Shown here piece by piece: positions 26,338 to 34,046 of a DNA stretch of 64,000 nt. The notes below the pieces were generated by a model. It had not been told where the DNA came from and did not search any database. It saw only the letters and a list, made by a program, of their open reading frames with translations. Positions within the stretch are counted from its first letter, which is position 1; every line of letters begins with the position of its first letter. The stretch lies in NCBI RefSeq assembly GCF_024614185.1, contig NZ_JAHTLF010000018.1:841821-905820 (forward strand), read 5' to 3'. The stretch is from Nocardioides carbamazepini. GTDB taxonomy: Bacteria; Actinomycetota; Actinomycetes; Propionibacteriales; Nocardioidaceae. The position numbers and the translations under genes were made by a program.

Positions 26338-26664
26338 TCAGGCCGCGGCCCCGGCAGCGCCACCAGCGTTGTCACGGACGCGGTTCGCCGCCTGCTCGGC
26401 GGAGTACCGGCTGCTGAACGACTCGCCAGAAGCGGCGACCTTGTCCGACGAGCGCCAGGCCCGCCAGCGCCAGGAGCCGCCGGCGTCCTGGTACACCTCG
26501 TACCTCGCGGTCCTCGCCCCCACCTTGAAGGCCGACGCCGCCCGGTTCGCGCTGTAGGTCGACGCGAACGTCTCCCCGGCCCAGGCGACCATCTCGTTGT
26601 TGCCGGCATACAGCCACCACGTGGGGTTACCGGCCTGGTTGTTTGCAGCGATGAACCGCCACAT
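26338..26664 (-). CDS. YegP/DUF1508 family protein (two units)
   Basis: 108 residues from the ATG at 26664, preceded by GGAGGG at 8-nt spacing. Two related segments are visible: NPTWWLYAGNNEMVAWAGET, FASTYSANRAASAFK and GSWRWRAWRSSDKVAASGES, FSSRYSAEQAANRVR. These are tandem DUF1508 units as in YegP, where each forms a beta-beta-alpha fold. Function unknown. The tail is Gly/Ala-rich. Confidence 0.82.
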   Translation of the reverse strand: MWRFIAANNQAGNPTWWLYAGNNEMVAWAGETFASTYSANRAASAFKVGARTARYEVYQDAGGSWRWRAWRSSDKVAASGESFSSRYSAEQAANRVRDNAGGAAGAAA

Positions 26665-26774
26665 CGGCGATCCCTCCGATCTCGCACCGCGGTGCGGGTC
26701 TTGCGCGAGCTCGGGACCGGTGATGTCATGACAGTTCCACCCGTACGACGACATTCGTGTCCCGTGCACCTCAG

Positions 26775-26800
26775 CGCCCGGCCCGCAAGCCGGGCGTTTT
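26775..26800 (+). terminator. Rho-independent terminator-like hairpin
   Basis: CGCCCGGC - CCGCAA - GCCGGGCG followed by TTTTGGTTT. It reads as a plus-strand terminator, yet the gene to its left (YegP-like) is on the minus strand, so no obvious plus-strand transcript ends here. It may be left from a lost gene, or act on antisense transcription. Confidence 0.65.
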
Positions 26801-26902
26801 GGTTTCGCGCGGTTTGTTCGCCACCTGGGTTCAGGTGACTCGATCTAGTCCTACACGCTTCGCGCGCCGCTGAGCTGCAACCCATCTACGTGTCGGCGTG
26901 TC

Positions 26903-26925
26903 ATTCGCGCTCATATCGCGCGAAT
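26903..26925. promoter_or_regulatory. Inverted repeat upstream of the zinc-knuckle gene
   Basis: ATTCGCGC - TCATATC - GCGCGAAT, a perfect 8-bp inverted repeat with a 7-base spacer, about 100 bases before the gene at 27028. The size and symmetry suit a dimeric repressor site. No T-tract, so not a terminator. Confidence 0.4.
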
Positions 26926-27027
26926 AAACACCGTTGTAGTTCGGCGTGGCACCGCCCGGATCAGCCCCATTGGGGCGAGACTGTGCGTGATCAGGTGGTC
27001 CAATTCACGCGGATAGGCGGACAAGTC

Positions 27028-27450
27028 ATGGCGGACGAGAGCCAGAGCATCGGTCAGATCGCAGTGCCTTGCGCCTGGCTTGCATGTAGGAAGCCCGTGA
27101 CTCAGGAGCTCGGCCCCGGACGTCGCAAGGAGTACTGCTCCGACACATGCCGCCGAGCGGCCGATCGCGACTACAAGCGAGCGAAGGCCCACCTCGAGAC
27201 GTTCACCGATCAGTTGAAGCGGTCGCAGCATGAGGTGGCCGCCTACGGACGCAAGGCAGAAGGTGACCTGCTTACCCCAGAGCAACTGGCCGCGCTCGAG
27301 ACCTCGGCCCGGGTGGCCTTCGCGCGAGCAGAAGTGATCTCTGAAGTCGGTGCGTCACCAGATCGAGCGCTAGCCGAACTTTCGGCGCTGGTGAACGCAC
27401 TCAGGCCCCTGCTCAGTGGCGGGGTCGGCTTCGCCGTCCGGTCGGCCTAA
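27028..27450 (+). CDS. Small protein with cysteine zinc-knuckle motif
   Basis: 140 residues from the ATG at 27028. Near the N-terminus CAWLACRKPVTQELGPGRRK is followed by EYCSDTCRRAADRDYKRAKA, a C-x4-C...C-x3-C arrangement likely to bind zinc, then a long helical region (LETFTDQLKRSQHEVAAYGR) to the end. Similar short proteins with a replication-licensing or MYND-like knuckle are found in actinobacterial islands, without known role. The ribosome-binding site is weak. Confidence 0.55.
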   Translation: MADESQSIGQIAVPCAWLACRKPVTQELGPGRRKEYCSDTCRRAADRDYKRAKAHLETFTDQLKRSQHEVAAYGRKAEGDLLTPEQLAALETSARVAFARAEVISEVGASPDRALAELSALVNALRPLLSGGVGFAVRSA

Positions 27451-27605
27451 TCGCAGGTGGCGAGCCCCATCGGCTCCGCGTCCACAATGACCGACGGGTT
27501 GCGTCCTCAGGACGGACACTGCTGTGAGTGCTTGAACGCCACATCCGGATCCGGGTAGATCCGGCGGCGCGGCTATTCCGCACGCTGCCTCCACGCTAGT
27601 TGCAC

Positions 27606-29885
27606 TCACTGAGCGCGACGAGTCTTGTAGCACTCGGGGCACCCGGTACCGCCCCGCGTCCGGTTCTTTACGGTCGTCTCCCATTCATGACCGGCGCCGC
27701 ATCGCCAGCGGCAGCGATCATGGCTTCCTGCCTTGAGTTGATCGGCGCCGCGCCCGGGATGGGTGAGGTTCGTCAGGAACTGCTCGGCGATGGCCGGGTG
27801 CAGGTCCGCCAGGGTATTGCCGGGCGTTGGCGTCGTTCGCGCCAGAACGGTTCGCTGTCGTCCACACGCAGGACAGCCATGGCCGCCTAGGGCCCGGGAG
27901 GCGACAGTCGCTGACCATTCGTTCCCACAGTCGTGGCACGACCAAGTGGCGCGATGGTTGGACGCTGGTGGAATGTCCGAGGGCGTCCGGTGCGGGTGAT
28001 CGTGCAGCACGACGAATTCACCGGCCAGTCTTGGGAACCTGTTCGCAAGACTGTTTCCGTCTGACGCGCCGCGCCGGCTTCGGGCGTCACCGGCCTTCGC
28101 AGATGAGCAGTTCGCACAGCCACGTCCACGTGTGCGCCCGGCGGGGCTACCGCGGTACTCAGTTTCGCATTCCGGGCACCGCCAGACGCACATGATGTTG
28201 GTGGACGGCCGCAAGTCCGACGGGGTTCGGTCCAGCCGATCGCTGGAGACAAACTCGGACGCAATCTGCGGGTGGAGGTCAGCCAACGAGCCACCCGCCG
28301 GTGCCAGCGACGTTGACCTTCCAACCCTCGTCCGTCCGCATGCCGGGCACCCAGACCCCAGGTAGGCGCGCACTTCGACACTCGTCTGCCACTCGTGCGT
28401 ACACGTCTGGCACCGCCACCAGCACCTGTCTTTGGCACTCGGCGGAAGCCAGCTCAGTTCTACACCGGGCCGCGTCTCGTTTCGGAGAAGCTCGTCGACC
28501 AGGTGTGGAGCGACGTCCAGGGCGGATCGTTTCGGTCGCCCCTGCAGGGTCTGCCGCCATAAGTCGGCGGCCTTCGAGAGAGCTCTCACCACGGTGTCAC
28601 TGTCGAGGCCAAGCCACCCCACGCCGCGGCCAGTCACCACCGGTCGCAGGGCTTCCGCCCACGTGACGGCATCGAGCGAGCCGTCAGTCACCGAGACGGT
28701 GACAACCCCGGTGAGATCTGGCAACGACGCGTGCCGGACCCGCACGTAATGGTGCTCCCGTAGGGCGTCGGCCTTCCGCTGATCGCGTGCGGAGTCAGCG
28801 TGCCAGAACTTCGGGTCCAAGTCGATGTATAGGTCGACCTGCTGAATCGCTATGTCGAGACGCCACGATCGACCAACGGCTCGGAGTGGGACATCCACCT
28901 CAACGTGCTCGCCGGTCGCCGCTCGCAGCAATTCAGCAACTTCCAACTCGAGCCTTGACTGCCCACGGGCACCGCAACGGGCACAGCCAGCCCCTGCGAC
29001 TCGGGACGCGACCGTCGTCACCCATTCGTGACCACGGTTGCATCGCCACCGGCAGAGGGCGTTCGAGCCAGGTCTGATCAGCGCCGGGCTCCGTCCGGGT
29101 GCCGTCTCGTTGGCGACGAACTCCGCGGCGATGTTGGGATGGAGAGCCAGTAGCGACGCATCTTCAGGCGCGGTGGAGCGCTTCTCGGCTGCTCGCCGCA
29201 TCGCGCACTCCGGACATCCGCTGCATTTGAGCACGCGGTTGACGACCGTCGCCTCCCATTCGTGGGAGCAATCTGAGCAACGCCATAGGCATCGATCCGT
29301 TGACCCGGGCTTGATGTCGTGGAGTCCGCGTGCTGCGTCCGTGAGATTTGCGATGAGTTCCGACTGCGGAAAGCTCGCCTTCTCGGCAGCAGTCCCGGAC
29401 CGTTCGGTAGGTCGTCGTACATTCTCGGCGCGGCGACGGTTGGCACATGCCGTACATCCTCGACCGGCAACGCGATTGGCAACCGTGGCCTCCCACCGGT
29501 TCCCGCAGGTCGAACACGACCAGATGCAGCGCTGCTGTGAGCTCGGACGTAGGTCGGCAGGATGCATATCTGCCCGTGTCAGGTTGCGAACGAACTCTTC
29601 GCCCACGTCGGGATGCCGGTCCAAGAGGGACTGACCCGCTGGCGCTTGGGCGCGGGCACGAGCTCGCTTCTTCCACGCGCACTTAGGACAGCCCCCTCCT
29701 CGCGCTCGCGCAGACGCCGTCGCCGCCCACTCGTGGCGGCACGTCGCGCACCGCCACACAACGAGGAGATTGCTGTGGGTGCCGAGCGAGGCCAGCGGGG
29801 TATCCGAGCGGACCGCTCGCTCGGCCTCCATGAACACGGACGGGTGGGTGTCACACAGCAAAGACCGCGGTGCTGGCCCCGGCAT
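27606..29885 (-). CDS. Eight zinc ribbons flanking a Vsr-like nuclease core
   Basis: 759 residues. Eight related units carry the pattern W-[RS]-C-x2-C-x-[HN]-[ER]-W...G-C-x2-C, for example WRCATCRHEWAATASARARG and WSCHDCGNEWSATVASRALG. Units 4 and 8 have lost the second Cys (RCNRGHEW, RCGAGHEW). Each is preceded by an HP.I..EF-type spacer (SLADLHPQIASEFVSSD). They match the DUF4379/treble-clef zinc-ribbon family. Between units 4 and 5 (about 300-400) lies LDIAIQQVDLYIDLDPKFWH, which aligns with the Vsr core at 32211-32717 (ADVVFSRVGLYVFVDGCFWH), sharing the Asp, LY, Asp and FWH. It is therefore a predicted Vsr-fold nuclease carried by zinc-ribbon arms. A defence or DNA-repair role is inferred. 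Confidence 0.8.
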   Translation of the reverse strand: MPGPAPRSLLCDTHPSVFMEAERAVRSDTPLASLGTHSNLLVVWRCATCRHEWAATASARARGGGCPKCAWKKRARARAQAPAGQSLLDRHPDVGEEFVRNLTRADMHPADLRPSSQQRCIWSCSTCGNRWEATVANRVAGRGCTACANRRRAENVRRPTERSGTAAEKASFPQSELIANLTDAARGLHDIKPGSTDRCLWRCSDCSHEWEATVVNRVLKCSGCPECAMRRAAEKRSTAPEDASLLALHPNIAAEFVANETAPGRSPALIRPGSNALCRWRCNRGHEWVTTVASRVAGAGCARCGARGQSRLELEVAELLRAATGEHVEVDVPLRAVGRSWRLDIAIQQVDLYIDLDPKFWHADSARDQRKADALREHHYVRVRHASLPDLTGVVTVSVTDGSLDAVTWAEALRPVVTGRGVGWLGLDSDTVVRALSKAADLWRQTLQGRPKRSALDVAPHLVDELLRNETRPGVELSWLPPSAKDRCWWRCQTCTHEWQTSVEVRAYLGSGCPACGRTRVGRSTSLAPAGGSLADLHPQIASEFVSSDRLDRTPSDLRPSTNIMCVWRCPECETEYRGSPAGRTRGRGCANCSSAKAGDARSRRGASDGNSLANRFPRLAGEFVVLHDHPHRTPSDIPPASNHRATWSCHDCGNEWSATVASRALGGHGCPACGRQRTVLARTTPTPGNTLADLHPAIAEQFLTNLTHPGRGADQLKAGSHDRCRWRCGAGHEWETTVKNRTRGGTGCPECYKTRRAQ

Positions 29886-30066
29886 TGCTCACCACCTCTC
29901 GCTTCTGCGTCTCCGTCCACGTCATTGTCGGTCTTAAGCCACAGTTTGACCGTGGTGGGGACGTCCTGGATTCGCCATCCCGCTGGAGCTGGAGGCAGAT
30001 CGCTTCCCCACACCAGGCCCCCACAGAGTCGCCGTGCTGGGTTGGCAACCGCCCGCAGAAATGAGA

Positions 30067-30091
30067 GAAACGCAGACTGACCTGCGGTTTC
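30067..30091 (-). terminator. Terminator-like hairpin beside the detached tRNA half
   Basis: GAAACGCAG - ACTGAC - CTGCGGTTTC, with one bulged base. It sits at the same place relative to the tRNA half as the tRNA-Ala terminator does at 43828-43859 and is probably the original terminator of the tRNA whose 3' half was displaced. Confidence 0.65.
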
Positions 30092-30098
30092 ATGTGAC

Positions 30099-30139
30099 GG
30101 AGCCTAGGGGACTGGAACCCCTAACCCCCTGCTTGCAAA
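30099..30139 (-). repeat. Attachment-site copy: detached tRNA-Ala 3' half
   Basis: On the minus strand this reads TTTGCAAGCAGGGGGTT then AGGGGTTCCAGTCCCCT and AGGCTCC: anticodon loop, variable region, T-arm and acceptor 3' strand of a tRNA-Ala. The first 17 bases (30123-30139) are identical to tRNA-Ala at 43887-43903. The T-stem differs but is still paired (AGGGG/CCCCT), so it came from a functional tRNA of another lineage. No 5' half is present. The integrase begins about 170 bases away. Confidence 0.85.
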
Positions 30140-30310
30140 CGCGCTTGGGCAGTCCTCAAACTCCGATTTGAGCGTAAAACAGCAGGTCAGGAGTGGTCGG
30201 TCGCGGACCCACCTGGACATCCTTTCCCCCTAGGTGCCCCATTGCTCTGCTGCCGAAGTATGGGGTTAACTGGTGATCGGTGGAATCGGAGCACTCGGGA
30301 GGTCTCTGGC

Positions 30311-31483
30311 ATGACACGGCGACGAGGGTTCGGCGAACTCGAGCGACGCGTCGGCGCGACGGGACCGTCCTACCGTGCGCGGTACGCGATGCCCGACGGC
30401 ACGCGCCACTCGCGCAACTTCCGGACCAAGATGGATGCCGAAACGTGGCTCGCCAGCGAGCGATCGCTTATCGACCGCGATGAGTGGACGCCGCCCAAGG
30501 CACGCAAGGTTGCCGAGGCCCGCCGCGAGCGCGAGCAGGCGATGAGCACTGTGGAGGCGTTCGCCGAGCGCTACTTGGCCGAGCGTGGCCTGCGGCCGAC
30601 GACGGCACGCAGCTACGAAGCCTTGCTGAAGCATCGGATCCTGCCGTACTTCGGTGCGATGCCGCTGCGCGACGTCACCCTCTCGGAGATCAAGGCGTGG
30701 CGCCGAACCCTCGATCCGAAGAAGGCGTCGTCCAATGCGGCGGCGTACCGGCTGCTGCGCTCGATCCTCCAGGCGGCCGAGGAGGAGGAGCTGATCGACC
30801 GGGCACCGCCCAAGATCCGTGGCGCCGGCAGTGCTCCCGTGAAGCAGGTCGTGGTCCCGGCAACCTTCGACGAGATCGCGGTCATCATCGACGAGATGCC
30901 CGAGCGGCTGAAGCTGCTGATCGTGCTCGCAGCCTTCGTCGGACTGCGCGAGGGAGAGCTCCTGGAGCTGCGCGGGGCCGACATCGATGGAGTCACCGGC
31001 CGGATCACCGTCACGAGGAAGGTCGACAAGGACACCAACCCATCAGTCCGGGGTGCCTGCCCCGAGTGCGGGCGGCACATCAGCTCGCCGAAGACCAAGA
31101 GCGGAGTGCGGACGGTCCACGTCCCTCCACCGTTCTTGCCGATGCTGCAGAGGCACCTCCTCGAGCACGCCGCCGAAGGCCCGGCCGGCCTTCTTTTCCC
31201 CGGCGACCGGACCGACCACATGAGCGTCCGCTACCTGATGGACCGCTACCGTCCGGCACGCGAGGTGGCCGGACGCCCGGACCTGACCATCCACCACCTG
31301 CGCCACACCGCCCTGACCCTCGCCGGCCAGCACGGCGCGACCGCCGCCGAGCTGCAGGCGCGTGCCGGCCACGCCTCCCAGGCCGCGATGGCGATCTACC
31401 AACACGCCACTCTCGACCGCGACAGGTCGCTCGCCGAGAAGATCGGGGCAACGTACGCCGCTTGGCGCGAGAGCCGACCGTAG
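30311..31483 (+). CDS. Tyrosine recombinase / integrase
   Basis: 390 residues from the ATG at 30311 with GGGAGG 8 nt upstream. An arm-binding AP2-like N-terminus (ELERRVGATGPSYRARYAMP) is followed by a SAM-like core-binding domain (AFAERYLAERGLRPTTARSY) and the catalytic domain with Arg213 (GLREGELL), the HxxR box His328-Arg331 (HHLRHTALTLAG), His354 (GHASQ) and Tyr363 (AIYQHATLD). An unusual CPECGRHISSPK insertion sits in the beta-hairpin bearing the catalytic Lys. It adjoins the attachment-site copy and so targets tRNA-Ala(TGC). Its last ~100 residues are almost duplicated by the relic at 12.9 kb. Confidence 0.95.
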   Translation: MTRRRGFGELERRVGATGPSYRARYAMPDGTRHSRNFRTKMDAETWLASERSLIDRDEWTPPKARKVAEARREREQAMSTVEAFAERYLAERGLRPTTARSYEALLKHRILPYFGAMPLRDVTLSEIKAWRRTLDPKKASSNAAAYRLLRSILQAAEEEELIDRAPPKIRGAGSAPVKQVVVPATFDEIAVIIDEMPERLKLLIVLAAFVGLREGELLELRGADIDGVTGRITVTRKVDKDTNPSVRGACPECGRHISSPKTKSGVRTVHVPPPFLPMLQRHLLEHAAEGPAGLLFPGDRTDHMSVRYLMDRYRPAREVAGRPDLTIHHLRHTALTLAGQHGATAAELQARAGHASQAAMAIYQHATLDRDRSLAEKIGATYAAWRESRP

Positions 31484-31549
31484 GGCGCGAGGATCTAAGC
31501 CGACTGTTCAACTGTTCTGACGATTTCGGCAGCCGCGTCCGTCGGCCTA

Positions 31550-31889
31550 CGGACGCGAGTGCGGCCGCGATGTCGGGGTGGAGGGCGGCGGCGAGCGACC
31601 AGGACTTCGGCCCGTTGACGACCACCTCGACGAACCGCAGCGCGCGTGCGTCGTCGCGCAGGCGTCCTTTGGCTGCGCCGGTCAGTACGTCGTAGCCCGC
31701 GACCCAGCGCTCGTACCTCGGGCCGTCGAGGTCACCGACCCTCCGCACTGCGCCGGGGCCGGCGATGTAGTGCTCGGCGACCCCGCTGCCTTCGGCCAGG
31801 TAGTAGTCGTCGGCGCGAGAGTGGTCGGCCTCGACGTAGGAGCGTGCAGCGGCGGCAGAGCCGCGGTAGAACCTCACGCCACCGTGCAT
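31550..31889 (-). pseudogene. MobF (TrwC-like) relaxase, N-terminal stub
   Basis: From the ATG at 31889: MHGGVRFYRGSAAAARSYVE, ADDYYLAEGSGVAEHYIAGP, DGPRYERWVAGYDVLTGAAK and RFVEVVVNGPKSWSLAAAL. This is the start of a TrwC-type relaxase, including the ...PKSWS region. Homology stops at about residue 113 and the frame then runs antisense into the integrase gene. The conserved His triad and helicase part are missing, so conjugative mobilisation by this protein is lost. Confidence 0.82.
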
Positions 31890-31901
31890 CGACCTCGTCA
31901 C

Positions 31902-32210
31902 CGCCCGTCAGTACTCGTCATCTAGCCTTGAAATGACGCTCGGCCCGCCCCGAGGGGCGGACCGATCTACGGACCTTCGTAGCATGCGTGCCGCTCGGTT
32001 TTGAACGCTGAATAGTGGGGTGAAGCGGGCGGTTTCGGGACTCGTCAGGCCTCGTCAAGGATCGTCGAGCGCGGCGTGGGATGGGATCGACGGGTTCGTG
32101 CCTGAGGTCGTCGACGTGGTGCCTGATTCCGACCTCACGGGTGGATGGTCCCCGCACCTGAAGCGGACCCTGTCGAACCCGGCCATCGGCCGCGACGACG
32201 GTGGCTGCAG
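31902..32210. other. Intergenic, no gene seen
   Basis: 309 bases between the relaxase stub and the Vsr gene. CCGCCCC - GA - GGGGCGG (31945-31960) forms a short hairpin without a T-tract. GTCAGGCCTCGTCAAGGATCG (with CGTC repeats) is mildly repetitive. No credible coding frame or RNA gene. Confidence 0.55.
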
Positions 32211-32717
32211 CTAGAGCGCCAGCCGCAGGCGACCTTCAAGGAGTCGCGAGTATGTGTCGACAATCAGGAGTGCGGCCGTCTCGGGATCAGCGTGTTCCCA
32301 AATTCGCAGGGGGGTCAGGCCCGCGTTTCGCAGACGCTCGTCCGTGTCTCGATCGCGGGCGCGATTCCCCTCGACCTTCTCGCGCCAGAAGGCCGTTCGG
32401 GTCTTCGGCATCACGAAGTGCTGCGGGCAGCCGTGCCAGAAACACCCATCCACGAAGACGTAGAGACCGACCCGACTGAAGACCACGTCGGCACGACGGC
32501 GGCGGTCGATCGGTAGTGGCAGGTTCACGCGGTACCGAAGCCCCCAACGATGCAGGATTGACCGGACCGCCATCTCCGGGCCGGTGTCACGGCCGCGATT
32601 CGCCTGCATCGTTCGTCGGGCAGCGGGCGACACGGGAGGCTCAAGTGTCGGAACCGTCAAATAGCCTTGGCCCGACACGCACACGTTGATTCGCTCCCAG
32701 CGTGATTCGCCTGGCAT
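32211..32717 (-). CDS. vsr: Very short patch repair (Vsr) endonuclease
   Basis: 168 residues (the true start could be up to ~30 codons in). Family motifs: RRTMQANRGRDTGPEMAVRS, RYRVNLPLPIDRRRRADVVF with the catalytic Asp, LYVFVDGCFWHGCPQHF with Trp and His, then KTRTAFWREKVEGNRARDRD and LRIWEHAD. Vsr nicks 5' of T in T:G mismatches caused by deamination of 5-methylcytosine and normally accompanies a Dcm-type methylase. The methylase lies 1.3 kb away, separated by a MORC gene transcribed divergently from this one with a 27-nt gap between starts. Confidence 0.95.
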   Translation of the reverse strand: MPGESRWERINVCVSGQGYLTVPTLEPPVSPAARRTMQANRGRDTGPEMAVRSILHRWGLRYRVNLPLPIDRRRRADVVFSRVGLYVFVDGCFWHGCPQHFVMPKTRTAFWREKVEGNRARDRDTDERLRNAGLTPLRIWEHADPETAALLIVDTYSRLLEGRLRLAL

Positions 32718-32744
32718 GCTTTGAACTCTAGGAGGTGGACGCTG

Positions 32745-34034
32745 GTGACGGGAACCAAGACGTTCGAGATCGCGCCCTCGGCAGCGCGGCTCACTGGTTC
32801 CCTGCGAGACATCGGCTACGACTTCCCGACCGCCGTGGCCGACCTCGTCGACAACTCAGTCACCGCGAACGCGAGTCGCGTCAACATTTACACCCAGTTC
32901 GAGCCGAACGGATCGTACGTCCTCATCAGCGATGACGGCGACGGCATGACCGAGCGCGAGTTGGTGGAGGCACTGCGCTTCGGAAGCCGGCGGAGCTACG
33001 ACAGGAACGAGCTGGGCCGTTTCGGACTCGGTCTGAAGACGGGCTCCTTCTCCCAATGCCGTCGGTTGACAGTCGTCAGTCGCACCGCACCGAAGCGCAC
33101 GATTTTCAACGTGATGACACTTGACCTGAACCGGATCTCTCGCACCGACAGGTGGGACATCACCGTCGACGAGACGTCACCGGCGATCGAGCGCGCCAAG
33201 GATCTCCTCCGTGAGTCTCCCGGCACCGTCGTGGTTTGGGAGGATCTGGACCGAGTGCTCCCAGAGCGCTACGCCGAGAGTGGTTGGGGTCGACGTCGCC
33301 TCCGTACCTTGGCCTCGAAGACTGCCGAGCACCTCGCCATGGTGTTCCACCGGTTCATCGCGGGCGACGTCCGCGACCGACCGGAGGTGGTTATCTGCGT
33401 CGATGACGAGAAGCTCCGGCCGTGGGATCCATTCGCCCCAGCAGAGCGAGAACGTTCGGTCCTCGCGCCCCAAGTGTTCGAGATTGAGACGAACAACGGT
33501 TCGTCGGAGGTGACCTTCCGGGGAGTCGTGCTGCCAGCCCGGGACCGCTTCTCGTCGATCGAGGAGTTCGACCGTCTGTCGGGTCCACAGAAGTGGAATC
33601 GTCAGCAGGGCTTCTACATCTACAGAGCCGATCGGCTCGTTCAGCACGGCGGGTGGTCGGGGATACGGGGAATCGACGAGCACACCAAGCTCGCCCGAGC
33701 CGCGCTCGAGTTCGACACCGACTTGGATGAGGCATTCCAGATCAATGTGGCGAAGATGAGTGTCGAGTTGCCACCTGTCCTCCGCCAGATGCTCGAGCGG
33801 CCCGTGCACGAACTCTGTGTTCTTGCAGACGATGCCTATCGCCGGTCGGCCAACGCAGGTGACCGCGCGCAGTCGTCGGGCAAGTCGTCCAAGGCGTCGG
33901 ACGTAGCGCTACGGGACGTTGGCATCGCCCTGAAAGCCGCGCTCCTAGAGGATCGATCCCTCCCGGAGTTCAAGGCTGCCGTGGCTACGATGCGAACCCG
34001 CCACCCGGAGCTGGCCGAGCGGCTAGGCCTCTGA
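32745..34034 (+). CDS. MORC/MutL-like GHKL ATPase (first of two)
   Basis: 429 residues from the GTG at 32745, chosen for AGGAGG at 32730-32735. The ATP site motifs are intact: AVADLVDNSVTANAS (N-box), ISDDGDGMTE (G1), GRFGLGLKTGSFSQ (G2/lid). A long transducer-like region follows with QQGFYIYRADRLVQHGGWSG, DEHTKLARAALEFDTDLDEA and FQINVAKMSVELP, ending in a Ser/Lys-rich linker and short helical tail. Prokaryotic MORC ATPases of this kind occur in restriction-modification-like operons, where ATP-driven dimer closure is thought to clamp DNA. It is convergent with the methylase gene (12-nt gap). Confidence 0.88.
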   Translation: MTGTKTFEIAPSAARLTGSLRDIGYDFPTAVADLVDNSVTANASRVNIYTQFEPNGSYVLISDDGDGMTERELVEALRFGSRRSYDRNELGRFGLGLKTGSFSQCRRLTVVSRTAPKRTIFNVMTLDLNRISRTDRWDITVDETSPAIERAKDLLRESPGTVVVWEDLDRVLPERYAESGWGRRRLRTLASKTAEHLAMVFHRFIAGDVRDRPEVVICVDDEKLRPWDPFAPAERERSVLAPQVFEIETNNGSSEVTFRGVVLPARDRFSSIEEFDRLSGPQKWNRQQGFYIYRADRLVQHGGWSGIRGIDEHTKLARAALEFDTDLDEAFQINVAKMSVELPPVLRQMLERPVHELCVLADDAYRRSANAGDRAQSSGKSSKASDVALRDVGIALKAALLEDRSLPEFKAAVATMRTRHPELAERLGL

Positions 34035-34046
34035 CTGTCGGAGTCG

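Larger units (their letters stand above)
12898..30139. mobile_element. Left part of composite island: decayed integrated element(s)
   Basis: The region begins with the broken integrase tail and ends at the detached tRNA-Ala 3' half. It contains defence-like genes, an ISL3 transposase tail, two frameshifted genes and a YhcG remnant, with visibly lower GC in places (for example 16.4-18.2 kb) than the core. The order attachment site - integrase - cargo - next attachment site repeats in the right-hand element, which suggests successive tandem insertions at the same tRNA gene. No left attachment site is visible near 12.8 kb, so that boundary is approximate. Confidence 0.55.

Noticed and set aside
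29886..30310. A whole tRNA gene at 30.1 kb
   Set aside because: Only the 3' half is present; the sequence beyond the anticodon loop does not pair with the 3' anticodon stem or acceptor.
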